Source: CAZJDM01 sp964544765 (GTDB lineage Bacteria; Bdellovibrionota_B; Oligoflexia; CAYFLR01). From it: DNA of 55,492 bases. Below the pieces are notes generated by a model. It did not search any database. It saw only the letters and a program-made list of their open reading frames with translations, and was not told the origin of the DNA. Of the stretch, positions 8,762 to 17,581 are shown one piece after another. The DNA lies in assembly GCA_964544765.1 (NCBI GenBank), contig CAZJDM010000006.1:1-55492 (forward strand). Reading direction: 5' to 3'. The first letter of the stretch is position 1, and each line of letters starts with the position of its first letter. Position numbers and translations under genes: made by a program.

Positions 8762-10114
8762 TCATTGATCATCATTCTGATTAATGGATATTCCTATAAC
8801 AATACCACCATGATCAGAGGACCAAATCAGGGTCCCATCTTCTTTTTCTACCATTTCCTCTACTTTAGTATTGGTAACTTGCCCTATTATAGCTTTTAAA
8901 TTGATATCAGACGAACTTCTATATAAAACATGATCAATTCGACCGCCTAACTGACTTTCTTGATCTTCCAATTTACCATCATGGCAGCAGGTACCGGTAC
9001 TAATATCATCAGGATAGAGTAACGACCAAGCATCAACTAATTCTAAATCAGTCAAAATCTGGTTATAAGAATTTTCAGCTGAACTGCCAAAATCACTATA
9101 TGCGCCACCTTCTGATGATCTAGGAGGCCCGGAATTTAAATCCCCTAAAATTATTAATGGATAATCATCATTTGAATCAGTATTTGTGCTAGTTTCCATT
9201 AAGTAATTAATAACTTCATTGCCTTGCTCAAAATTAGGTCCACCCACTTCGAAATGAGTATTGATAATATGATATTCCTTTTCATTTTTAGTGATAAACA
9301 CTTCGGAAAAACTTCTTGCTATCGTAACCATACCAGCTCCAACAACAACTTCATCCAGATTAAATTGCATTACTTCTTTAAAAGGTACTTGCTTTGCATC
9401 ACGATAGGTAATTCCTGCCCGCACCAAGATGACGTCGCGATCAATTAATCGGATATCTGATTTTAAATCAGTTAATTCAACATCAGCGTTTTTAGCAATT
9501 ATAGCAACCTCATACTCCAAGTCTTGTTCTTCTAATGCGGTTTGCAAAATCTTCAAAAAATCGAGTTGAGTACAAGTCGCGTTAGGAACAAAAGTGTAGC
9601 GCAAATCAGCCGGCCCGGTTTGATATAAAGTGACCTCCTGTAAACCAATAACATCCGGATTAAATTGTTTGATTTCTCTAGCAATACCGCGAGCTCGAGC
9701 ATGAAAATCACTAGCCATAACTTGTTCATACATTTCGGCGGTCATCTTAACTAAGTCCTCTATATTTACCGCCAGTGCCAGTCCTTGAATACCAGCTCCT
9801 AAATATAAATTACGACTCATTACTACCAATTCGCTGGAACTAAATTTATCTCCATTATTATCTTCAATATTACCCTCAATATTACCCTCAATATTACCCT
9901 CAATATTACCATTGTCATTATTGTTGTTATCATCACTATTAGAATTATCATTACCACCACCAGGAAGAGCTGGCAAAGCATGTAATCCAGATCGAACAGT
10001 AGGAACTTTACAAACGGTTCCATCTTCTCCTATTTCTTCTGTATCACCAGAATCAGAACAAGCCACTTGCAAAACAAATAAAATTACAATCATACTTTTG
10101 TAAAAAATTTCCAT
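8762..10114 (-). CDS. Endonuclease/exonuclease/phosphatase family lipoprotein
   Basis: A 450-residue exported enzyme of the EEP superfamily, which includes sphingomyelinases, inositol polyphosphate phosphatases and DNases. The hydrophobic signal ends at VLQVAC (Cys19); Gln at -3 is unusual for a lipobox, so lipidation is likely but not certain. A Gly/Asn/Asp-rich linker with GNIE repeats spans residues 52-90. The catalytic motifs appear in order: Asn102 in MSRNLYLG, Glu160 in IGLQEV, NTHFE, the metal/acid motif LGDLNSG, RIDHVLY and the terminal SSDHGG. The sequence does not reveal the substrate, but the neighbouring lipase and FadL genes favour a phospholipid or sphingolipid. GAAGG lies 6 bases before the start. 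Confidence 0.82.
   Translation of the reverse strand: MEIFYKSMIVILFVLQVACSDSGDTEEIGEDGTVCKVPTVRSGLHALPALPGGGNDNSNSDDNNNNDNGNIEGNIEGNIEGNIEDNNGDKFSSSELVVMSRNLYLGAGIQGLALAVNIEDLVKMTAEMYEQVMASDFHARARGIAREIKQFNPDVIGLQEVTLYQTGPADLRYTFVPNATCTQLDFLKILQTALEEQDLEYEVAIIAKNADVELTDLKSDIRLIDRDVILVRAGITYRDAKQVPFKEVMQFNLDEVVVGAGMVTIARSFSEVFITKNEKEYHIINTHFEVGGPNFEQGNEVINYLMETSTNTDSNDDYPLIILGDLNSGPPRSSEGGAYSDFGSSAENSYNQILTDLELVDAWSLLYPDDISTGTCCHDGKLEDQESQLGGRIDHVLYRSSSDINLKAIIGQVTNTKVEEMVEKEDGTLIWSSDHGGIVIGISINQNDDQ
9864..9911. repeat. Four 12-base tandem units in the EEP linker
   Basis: TCAATATTACCC is repeated four times with one change in the last unit. It encodes GNIE four times in the linker between the lipidated N-terminus and the catalytic domain. 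Gain or loss of units would alter tether length without a frameshift. Confidence 0.85.
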
Positions 10115-10152
10115 ATTTTGCCTTCATTTTAATGTTGATTTATGTTAATTGA

Positions 10153-10168
10153 ATTATAAACCTATAAT
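10153..10168. promoter_or_regulatory. Back-to-back -10 elements of divergent promoters
   Basis: TATAAT on the minus strand (10153-10158) and TATAAT on the plus strand (10163-10168) lie 4 bases apart, serving the EEP and FadL-like genes. The -35 elements are poor on both sides. The plus-strand promoter would start transcription near 10175, only about 3 bases before the FadL-like ATG. Confidence 0.45.
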
Positions 10169-10177
10169 AAAATTTTT

Positions 10178-11404
10178 ATGCCTAAATATCAAGTTTACAT
10201 ATTATTTATACTGATGCTTACTTGGTCCGAGTTAAGGAGTAATGGCTTTCTTACGGATGAAACCGATACGGCTTTTATGGGGCAGGCTAAAGCTGGAATA
10301 ACTCTTACTGAAAACGCTTCTACAATAATAAATATGCCAGCGGCCCTGATTCGTTTACCTGCAGGAACTCATGGTCTCATAGGCGTCACCAGTTATTCAA
10401 GTCAATTCACTCATGAAGATAATGACATCATTTCTAACACGACTCATAAAACTGAATATGCGGGACATGCCTATGTTTCCTGGAATGGAACCTTATGGGG
10501 AAAACAACTGGCTCTTGGTCTGGGACAACATTTTCCGTTCAACGCTAAGTTAAGCTGGGAAAATGATTGGCCGGGTCGTCACATCATAACTGATCAAACA
10601 CTACATGTGGGATTTACATCACTAGTGTCAGCTCTAGCTGTCAACGATTTACTTTCTGTTGGAGCAGGAGTGTTTTGGGCCGAAGCTATCCTACATATCG
10701 ATAGAAATTTAATTCTTAATGACTCTACCGATATTCCTGCTAAATTAGGCGTAATTGGCCAGAATAGAGGTTTTATTGTATCCGCTTACATACATCAGGA
10801 GCAGTTTTCTTATGGTTTTAATTTTAAATCAAAAATAAAAATTCCCCTGCAAGGAACAATTCAATTTGATACTCAAAAAACGCCTTCTGTTACTGGTAAG
10901 TTTCCTGATGGAGACGTTTCCATCGATTTTTATTTACCTTCCCTAATGACCTTTGGTTTTGCGTATAAAGAAAAAAAAGACAATCCCAATTGGTTAATTG
11001 AGTTATCTTTCATCCAAGCTGGTTGGGTTACTTTTTCCGAACTTGAAATTGACTTTGCCTCCAATAAACCCAGCGAAACGGAAATAATCAAAAAAGACTG
11101 GCGCGATACAATAGGAATTAAACTCGGAGGTTATTATAAAGTTCTTTCCTACCTTAAAATACGCTCTGGAATTGCTTACGATCAAACCCCCATACCCGAA
11201 GATACTCTTGATCCTTCCGCTCCCTTAGGAGATAAAATTACCTGGGCCATTGGAACAGGTTGGGATTTTAATAAGATATTGATCGATTTAGCATATCAAT
11301 TTCTTTATTTTCAACCAATCAATACCACTACTAATCCCTATTTAAATGGGGAATATAACGGTAGTGCTCATATTTTTTCCAGTAGTATAGGGGTGAATTT
11401 TTAG
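10178..11404 (+). CDS. FadL/OmpP1-family outer-membrane channel
   Basis: A 408-residue outer-membrane beta-barrel of the FadL/OmpP1/TodX family, which takes up long-chain fatty acids or hydrophobic compounds. After the signal sequence the mature N-terminus (NGFLTDETDTAFMGQAKAGI, then ASTIINMPAALIRL) matches the family pattern for the hatch region; the usual NPA is here MPA. Alternating hydrophobic strands run to the end, which closes with the aromatic C-terminal residue Phe of BAM substrates. There is no ribosome binding site, so translation may start near the 5' end of the message. The stop codon abuts the ATG of the TonB-dependent receptor, so both are in one operon. Confidence 0.83.
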   Translation: MPKYQVYILFILMLTWSELRSNGFLTDETDTAFMGQAKAGITLTENASTIINMPAALIRLPAGTHGLIGVTSYSSQFTHEDNDIISNTTHKTEYAGHAYVSWNGTLWGKQLALGLGQHFPFNAKLSWENDWPGRHIITDQTLHVGFTSLVSALAVNDLLSVGAGVFWAEAILHIDRNLILNDSTDIPAKLGVIGQNRGFIVSAYIHQEQFSYGFNFKSKIKIPLQGTIQFDTQKTPSVTGKFPDGDVSIDFYLPSLMTFGFAYKEKKDNPNWLIELSFIQAGWVTFSELEIDFASNKPSETEIIKKDWRDTIGIKLGGYYKVLSYLKIRSGIAYDQTPIPEDTLDPSAPLGDKITWAIGTGWDFNKILIDLAYQFLYFQPINTTTNPYLNGEYNGSAHIFSSSIGVNF

Positions 11405-13794
11405 ATGGTAAATCGAGCTAAAATTACCATATGTTCCATAGCGCTAATCATCAATATATGTTGGATTTGCTCTTTTCCCGAATCAACTCTAGCCAATTAC
11501 TACAGCAATTATCATAACAATAATAATAATAATAACAACAACACCAATAATTATTCTAGCATTGCTAATGATAACACAAACAATATTGAATTATATCAAG
11601 TGACCGGAACATTGATCCAAAAAGGGGGTAACAAACCCATTGAGGATGCCTATGTTTTTATTCCTTCCGCCAAGAGCCGAACTCAAAGTAATAAAAAAGG
11701 ATTATTTGTCTTAAATAAGATCACCGCTGGACAACACCGTGTAATATTTTTATGTGAAGGATATTATAGAAAAGTTATCAAAATAACCGTTCCTCTACAA
11801 CGACCATTAAAAATATATCTGGAGAAAGATTTTGATACCGATGATGAAATTCTGATTATTGGTAAACGTAAAAGAACCGAAACCTCCAGAAAGGTCCTAA
11901 AAACCAAGGAACTTAAAGATATGCCAGGAACCGGTTCTGATGCCGTAAGAGCGGTAACCACTTTACCAAGCGTATCTTACAGTATAGGTGGAGGAGGCGG
12001 TGGTGGTCCTGGAGGAGGAGGTGGCGATAGAGGACGTCAAGGCAGTGGTAGTTTAGGCACTTCTAATCTAGTTGTTCGCGGTTCGGCCCCGCAAGACACC
12101 TTAATTTTATATGATAGAGTAGCCATTCCTTTTGTTTATCATTTTGGGGGACTAACCAGTATTTTTAATACTAACTTGATTCAAAAGATGGATTTTTATC
12201 CCGGAGGATTTGGAGCGGATCATGGTAATGCTATGGGCGGTCTATTGAATATCATACCAAAAACCGGTAGTTTTGATCGCCATCAAGGAGAAGCTGATAT
12301 CTCTCTTCTAAAAGCTGAAGGTTATATGGAAGGTCCGGTTTCCAAGGATTTAAGTTACCGGGCCAGCGCGCGTAGAAGTTATATCGATTTTTTTATTGAA
12401 CCCTTTTTGCCAGAGGATGTGGGATTAATTGTATTTCCATATTTCACGGATCTACACTTTGGGTTGGATTATCGATTCGGTAAAAACCATACTATGTCCA
12501 TTGACAGTATTAGCGCTTGGGATGGAGCGGCATTGAGTGTAAAATCTAAACGAGCCAATAACGAAAGTGGTGAAATAACTTTCGATTATCAAAAATTCTT
12601 CACCGGAATTTTTGGCAAATACAAAGACTTTAGTAAAAAAGAATATAAAATTCAAATATCTCCTCACTATATATACGATACAACTAGGGTAGAAGTAGCT
12701 ACCTTCTCAGCTAGAGCGGATATTCATACCAGCGGAATAGATTTAAAGATAGAAAAAAAATTAAATGCTCCCCATACCATTTTTTATGGCGGCATTTTTT
12801 CTCTAACTAAAATTTATTATGATTTAGCGGTTCCTCAAATGCCGGACCCAACCGATTTTTATGCCAATTATCGCCCAATTGAAATCCAGTTTATCAAAAA
12901 AACACTTTCGGGTATTCGAATGGGACTATTTGCTGGAGATCAATTTCAAGTGACCCCCTTATTTCAGGAGCCCATTTTTCTTGGTTTAATATAAAAGGAA
13001 AAATATTCACCGATCCCCGTCTTTCAACTCGATACGAAATAACAGATAAATTCAGAATAAAAGGCAGTTTAGGTCAATATTCACAAATTATTATTGATCA
13101 AAATATTGATTCAAATTTCGGTAATCCCGACTTACCTCCTAAAAGAACTTATCAATATAGTGCCGGTATCGAATATGATTTTTCAGCGGACATAGAAATG
13201 GAAGCTGAAGTTTATTACAAAGATATCCGTTTCCTACCCACTCCAGACCTAGAAAAACTATATATTCCTACCGGTAAAGATCGTTCCTATGGTCTGGAAC
13301 TATTAATCAAGCACAATTTAACCAAACGTTTTTACGGCTGGCTAGCACTCACTACCTCGGTGAGCCAAAAACTCGATTTAAGTACAGATAAATGGATTTA
13401 TCAACCATATGATCTGCCAGTTGATGGTACTCTAGTTGCCAGTTATGATATTACCCCTAAATGGAGAGTTTCCACTAAGACCATCTTTAGATCGGGATCC
13501 CGTTTAACTCCCAGAATATTGGATTATTACGATGTAGATCACGATCGATATATGGCTAAACGAGATTCTTCGTTAACTAATTCCGAACAAAATCCCTTTT
13601 TATATCAAATAGACCTACGTACAGATTATAGTTTTGTCTGGGATCGTTGGCAATTAATTGTTTACTTGGAAATTATGAACGCGACCATGAACACGATCCC
13701 AGTGAGAAATACTTATAATTATGATTTTTCTCAAGAAGGAAAATTTGAAAATATTCCTATTATTCCCTTTTTGGGTGTTCGATCACGATTTTAA
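11405..13794 (+). pseudogene. TonB-dependent receptor, split by a -1 frameshift
   Basis: Reading continues in one frame to a stop at 12994 (529 residues) and resumes in another frame to 13794. Joined at the C tract 12954-12958 it gives a receptor of about 796 residues: QFQVTP joins to LISGAHFSWF and then DPRLSTRYEI, a typical barrel sequence. Before the break come a signal peptide, an Asn run, a carboxypeptidase-regulatory-like domain (about 55-145), a Gly-rich loop and a plug (LVVRGSAPQDTLILYDRV, MDFYPGGFGADHGNAMGG). The second half ends in Phe. Adding one C to the tract restores the frame. The break may be a real mutation, phase variation or a consensus error. It is translationally adjacent to the FadL-like gene and probably powered by the TonB system downstream. 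Confidence 0.8.
11516..11551. repeat. AAT/AAC trinucleotide run
   Basis: A run of AAT and AAC codons gives a poly-Asn stretch just after the signal peptide of the TonB-dependent receptor. It is in frame, so slippage changes only the linker length. Confidence 0.7.
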
Positions 13795-13835
13795 CCCATG
13801 GAAAAAACTATGGAATTAAACTACGGTATTAAACT

Positions 13836-14696
13836 ATGATATCTATCAAGATTAAAAAAACTATCAAAATTTATAGAGCTATCAAAGCGGATTGGAGTGG
13901 TTGGAGTTTATCCTTTCTTTGTACAACGCTCTTTTTTTTATATTTTATAAACTGTGGCCGGATAAATTTTGCACCTGAATCGCTTTTAAAAGACAAGCAA
14001 GATACAGAAAATGAAAAGGGTAAACCACGCCGCAGGCTAATGGCTATGTCTTTTACTCCCCCGGATATTTTGGTCGGCGAATCATCGCAAATTAAACTCA
14101 ATTTTTTTAGTCCAGCTGATCAAGTTTGGACCTCAAGTTTCGTAATTGATCCTTCCGAACGAATTAGTGATAGTAATAAAGGAGAAATAAAAGCTGGTGA
14201 ATCTTTCGATACCGCTACTTTCATTGCTCCTTTTCGATTATCACCTCTAGAAAAAGCACGCAGCACCATAATAGAAGTTATCATGACTGATGGAAAAGAA
14301 ACGCTAAAATTTCGAAAACGCGTCAACATTTGGGCTAAGGATGCTATTAAAAAAGAGGATATGAACGTAAATCCTACCCATCAAGGAATTGTGATTGAGG
14401 GTAATGTCACTTCTATCGAAGCCTTAGATAAAAAACTAACTGATGAAATTAGTAAAAATGATGGAGTTAAAATAGAAGCTAAGGTAGTAGATACTCCAGG
14501 CGATTCAGATCATTTTCAATTTCGATGGTACTCAACTCATGGCCGTTTTAAAACTTTTTCGGCTTATAAGACTCAATGGTTCTGTTATCAAGAAGAAGTT
14601 AAAGATGGTTCAATTAATGCAACAATTTATTCGATAGTACGTGACTCAAAAGGTGGTATGGCTTGGTCGAAAAAACAGATTACTTGCCATAAATAA
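13836..14696 (+). CDS. Putative lipoprotein, partner of the receptor locus
   Basis: A 286-residue protein with an unusually long basic N-terminus (about 20 residues), then a hydrophobic segment ending FLYFINC (Cys40), a loose lipobox. The remainder has beta-strand-like segments (PPDILVGESSQIKLNFF) resembling an immunoglobulin-like fold, and a conserved-looking end with paired cysteines (WFCYQEE and QITCHK). I do not recognise the family. It lies 41 bases after the broken receptor gene and was probably part of its operon. A ligand-binding accessory lipoprotein is one possibility (inference). Confidence 0.6.
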   Translation: MISIKIKKTIKIYRAIKADWSGWSLSFLCTTLFFLYFINCGRINFAPESLLKDKQDTENEKGKPRRRLMAMSFTPPDILVGESSQIKLNFFSPADQVWTSSFVIDPSERISDSNKGEIKAGESFDTATFIAPFRLSPLEKARSTIIEVIMTDGKETLKFRKRVNIWAKDAIKKEDMNVNPTHQGIVIEGNVTSIEALDKKLTDEISKNDGVKIEAKVVDTPGDSDHFQFRWYSTHGRFKTFSAYKTQWFCYQEEVKDGSINATIYSIVRDSKGGMAWSKKQITCHK

Positions 14697-14724
14697 TCTA
14701 TTATAGCAACAATCTAATCCACTA

Positions 14725-15564
14725 CTAATAATCCTCTAATATAAATCGAATCTTTACTTTTTTCTTAACCGCGACTCCAACTCTGCCCTGCATAGCTGGT
14801 TTATATTTGAACTGAGACACAGCTTTGATGGCATTCTCATCTAATCCGTAACCTAGTTTTTTGATGACTTTAGCGTATCTGACATCCCCATCTTCATCAA
14901 TATCAACTTCTAATATAATAACTCCTTCAATACCCTCATCTCTGGCCTTTTTAGTGTACTTTGGTTTAACAACTTTAACAAGTTCCGGCAGTTTAGTAAT
15001 AGTGTATAACTGAACAGGATAATAGGGAGTCAATTTAGAAGGATCAGTAAATTCCAGTTCCATCTCTTTCATAACGGTATTACCTACCCTCACATTGAAA
15101 CTACCACCTTGCCCCTTTTTAACTGAAGCCTTGTCTAAACCAAAAACTGGTTCAGGCGGCTGAACTTGCTTGGTCTTAGGTTTACTTTCCTTAATTTGAT
15201 TGTCATCTTTTTTAACTTTTGTCGGCTTAATCTCATTTTTTTTAGGCTTTAACTTAAAATCACGAATATCTACTATCTTTTTTTTCTCTTTCTTTTTGAT
15301 AAATTCTTTTTTTACCTTCTCAAGTATTTTGGGTTTTTGTTTTTCTAGTACCTTCATTTTGATCGAAAACTTTTCTTTAGTTTTATCCGAATAACCCAAG
15401 TGATAGAAGCCACCAAAGGCTAACAAATGAGCCAGTAGAGCTATCCCCCAACACATGACCAAGTTGTTAGATTCTTTAAATTCTGCTATCCGCAGAATAC
15501 TTGATCTAGAAGTTGAATTATTGAATTTGGTTTTGTTTGTTTCCTTTTTCAATGCTAATGGCAA
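14725..15564 (-). CDS. tonB: TonB energy transducer
   Basis: A 279-residue TonB protein that passes proton-motive energy to outer-membrane receptors. One membrane segment lies at residues 35-57 (MCWGIALLAHLLAFGGFYHL). A long Lys/Glu/Pro-rich periplasmic spacer runs over about 60-135. The C-terminal TonB domain (about 190-279) has the family hallmarks: KPKYTKKARDEGIEGVIILE, then VDEDGDV-like residues, LDENAIKAVSQFKYKPA and a basic beta-strand end. The 35-residue cytoplasmic N-terminus is longer than usual. It overlaps the end of exbD by 47 bases, which suggests translational coupling in an exbB-exbD-tonB operon. Confidence 0.9.
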   Translation of the reverse strand: MPLALKKETNKTKFNNSTSRSSILRIAEFKESNNLVMCWGIALLAHLLAFGGFYHLGYSDKTKEKFSIKMKVLEKQKPKILEKVKKEFIKKKEKKKIVDIRDFKLKPKKNEIKPTKVKKDDNQIKESKPKTKQVQPPEPVFGLDKASVKKGQGGSFNVRVGNTVMKEMELEFTDPSKLTPYYPVQLYTITKLPELVKVVKPKYTKKARDEGIEGVIILEVDIDEDGDVRYAKVIKKLGYGLDENAIKAVSQFKYKPAMQGRVGVAVKKKVKIRFILEDY

Positions 15565-15946
15565 AATTTTCTATCCCTATTGCTTTTACAATGTCTATTA
15601 CTTCCACTACTACCCCATGTTTGACATTCTTATCCGCATCAATAACAGCTTGCAAACGATTATCGCTTGCAAATCTTGTTTCAACCTCTTGAATAAAATC
15701 ACTTCGTGAATGTCTCACTCCATTTAAAAAGATATACCCATCCCTATTTATGGTGATACCTACGATGGATATCGGGGCGTCCTCTGCGGTTGATGCCCTG
15801 GGTAATTCTATTTTAATTGAACCCTTAGCAATAAAATTGGCTGAAACCATCATAATAATCAGCAAAACCAAAGTAATATCCACCAGTGGTGTTACATTGA
15901 TGTCTACTATTGGGCCCTTGGCATTTCTTCCGGCTGACGATCCCAT
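15518..15946 (-). CDS. exbD: ExbD biopolymer transport protein
   Basis: A 142-residue ExbD/TolR family protein, the proton-channel partner of ExbB. The single membrane segment begins with the hallmark INVTPLVDITLVLLIIMMV, with the essential Asp at residue 23. A periplasmic domain follows, including VIDADKNVKHGVVVEVID. It starts inside exbB (40-base overlap) and ends inside tonB, so all three are one operon. TolR is the main alternative, but the adjacent TonB and receptor favour ExbD. Confidence 0.9.
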   Translation of the reverse strand: MGSSAGRNAKGPIVDINVTPLVDITLVLLIIMMVSANFIAKGSIKIELPRASTAEDAPISIVGITINRDGYIFLNGVRHSRSDFIQEVETRFASDNRLQAVIDADKNVKHGVVVEVIDIVKAIGIENFAISIEKGNKQNQIQ

Positions 15947-16575
15947 CCGTTCCCCCTTTGTTCGATTTCACTACCCATCATAACCCCTACTTGATGAGTA
16001 CTATCTATAGCTTCGGTAGCTTTAGCTTGAAAAAAATTGAAAACTACCACTGCGGGAATAGCTACAAGCAAGCCTACTGCAGTTGCAATTAAAGCATCGG
16101 CAATACCAGCCATCACTACACCAATCCCTCCAGCGGCATTAAAAGATAGATCATGAAATGCCTTAATGATACCTAATACCGTTCCAAACAAACCGATAAA
16201 AGGTGCGTTACTACCAACCGTACCTAATAAATTTAATCCTCTTTCAACTGTTTTACGATGGAATACCAATTCACTCTGAATGTACTCTTGAACATATTTG
16301 GCTCCCTTACCACGATGCAAGAACGCATCGGCAATAACTTGAGCTTCTAAACGTTTGGTTTGCTGAGCATAACTGATCAATTCTTTGTTATCACCATCAT
16401 TAAAAGCGATTTCAAGTTTTTTTATAAGTTGGGAAAATGTAAATTTATAATAAAAAAAGTAAATATATCTATCAATTGCGTAAGCCATACAAGCTATACT
16501 TAAGAATAGTAAAATGATAAGTATTCCATCAACTCCTACTCCTACTATCCCCATTAAACTTTGACTAATCCCCAT
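15907..16575 (-). CDS. exbB: ExbB/MotA-TolQ family proton channel
   Basis: A 222-residue inner-membrane protein of the ExbB/TolQ/MotA family. A first membrane segment at about 17-37 is followed by a cytoplasmic region. The conserved core comes next: GLNLLGTVGSNAPFIGLFGT, then IADALIATAVGLLVAIPAVV, covering the second and third membrane helices and the conserved polar residues of the ion path. AAAGG lies 6 bases before the ATG. It is the first gene of the exbB-exbD-tonB operon and is transcribed towards the receptor locus. Confidence 0.9.
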   Translation of the reverse strand: MGISQSLMGIVGVGVDGILIILLFLSIACMAYAIDRYIYFFYYKFTFSQLIKKLEIAFNDGDNKELISYAQQTKRLEAQVIADAFLHRGKGAKYVQEYIQSELVFHRKTVERGLNLLGTVGSNAPFIGLFGTVLGIIKAFHDLSFNAAGGIGVVMAGIADALIATAVGLLVAIPAVVVFNFFQAKATEAIDSTHQVGVMMGSEIEQRGNGWDRQPEEMPRAQ

Positions 16576-16688
16576 GATAACCTTTCTGTTATTTATGGTT
16601 AACCTTCAATTATTCAGTTTTTATAAATAGATAGTTTAGCTCTTAGGAATGTTTCGTCTAATTAAGGAAAATCTTTAGAAATTTTGAT

Positions 16689-17375
16689 TTAAAAAGTCAT
16701 ACCGAGAACTAATTCCGCGATAGGTAAAATTTTGGAAAGTTTCTTAGATAGTTCTTGAGCCCCATCTTGTCGATCTTGATTAGCATAATTTCTAGTCATC
16801 TTCATTCGAGCCAAACTTGCTCCCACACCAGCCCTAAGGTTCCAGTTATTCTCCAACATCCAAAAATAACCAAAGATAAAAGCAGCGCCAAAACCCTCAA
16901 GATGAACATTTTTTATATACTCCGAAAATAGTAACTTCATCCTAGTTAAATCATTCTTTACTCTCATATCGTAAATATATAGAGGTGCTGAAATGCGCTG
17001 ATACATTATAAAAGGTGAGACAAACCAACTAGTTTCAAACCTGGTACCATCGATAAAATAGTTCCATCGTAAATGGACCGAAGTTTGATAGTGTTTATCC
17101 AGAGAATTCTTACTACTAAAGATTTTACTTACTGAATTACTGCTTTCCATATATTGATAAAGGATACCTATCGAGTTTTTGGCCGTAATACCGTATTCCA
17201 ATTGACCAACATAAGAACCAAATAAAGCTGTTATAGGATTAACACTAACTATAAAATCCCATTTTTTATAGGATTTTGTTAGTTTATTTAGTTTATAAGG
17301 AAGTTCAGTTCCGACCAATATGCTCGAAACTAAGAACCACATTAAAATTGCGAAAAGATATTTATTTTTAGACAT
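16689..17375 (-). CDS. Small outer-membrane beta-barrel protein, unknown role
   Basis: A 228-residue protein with a signal peptide (residues 1-23) and alternating aromatic strands: YVGQLEYGITAKNSIGILYQ, HLRWNYFIDG, FGAAFIFGYFWML, WNLRAGVGASLARM. It closes in ELVLGMTF with a terminal Phe, as expected for a barrel inserted by BAM. The length suits an eight-stranded barrel like those in DUF3575-type proteins. Function unknown. The gene is followed by exbB on the same strand at 114 bases. Confidence 0.65.
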   Translation of the reverse strand: MSKNKYLFAILMWFLVSSILVGTELPYKLNKLTKSYKKWDFIVSVNPITALFGSYVGQLEYGITAKNSIGILYQYMESSNSVSKIFSSKNSLDKHYQTSVHLRWNYFIDGTRFETSWFVSPFIMYQRISAPLYIYDMRVKNDLTRMKLLFSEYIKNVHLEGFGAAFIFGYFWMLENNWNLRAGVGASLARMKMTRNYANQDRQDGAQELSKKLSKILPIAELVLGMTF

Positions 17376-17517
17376 ATATGACTCATCATCAAACTACCCT
17401 TGACTAATCCGCACAAGGGAATGCGCTATTATACCACATTTTTGGCATTTGTTTATATTTTTTTTAATTTTTACTAATTTTAAGCGTATATTATTAACTT
17501 TACAATATTTTAAAAGG

Positions 17518-17571
17518 ATTAAAGGGAATTAGCTGGAATTAACGAAAATTGAACAAAAATTAACAGAGATT
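17518..17571. repeat. Six ATT steps in 10-11 base phase
   Basis: ATT trinucleotides, mostly within a GGAATTA-like context, begin at 17518, 17528, 17538, 17548, 17559 and 17569. The spacing matches one helical turn. The array lies just after the M28 peptidase stop and upstream of the barrel-protein gene, and could be curved DNA or a protein-binding array. Confidence 0.4.
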
Positions 17572-17581
17572 AAAAAGGAGT

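Noticed and set aside
12950..12965. Programmed -1 frameshifting in the receptor gene
   Set aside because: The sequence ACCCCCTTA does not form a classical X XXY YYZ slippery site, and I see no stimulatory structure. A lost C is simpler.
15518..15946. Unusual nested genes in exbB-exbD-tonB
   Set aside because: The 40- and 47-base overlaps are longer than typical, but the order and products are normal for this operon and coupling explains them.
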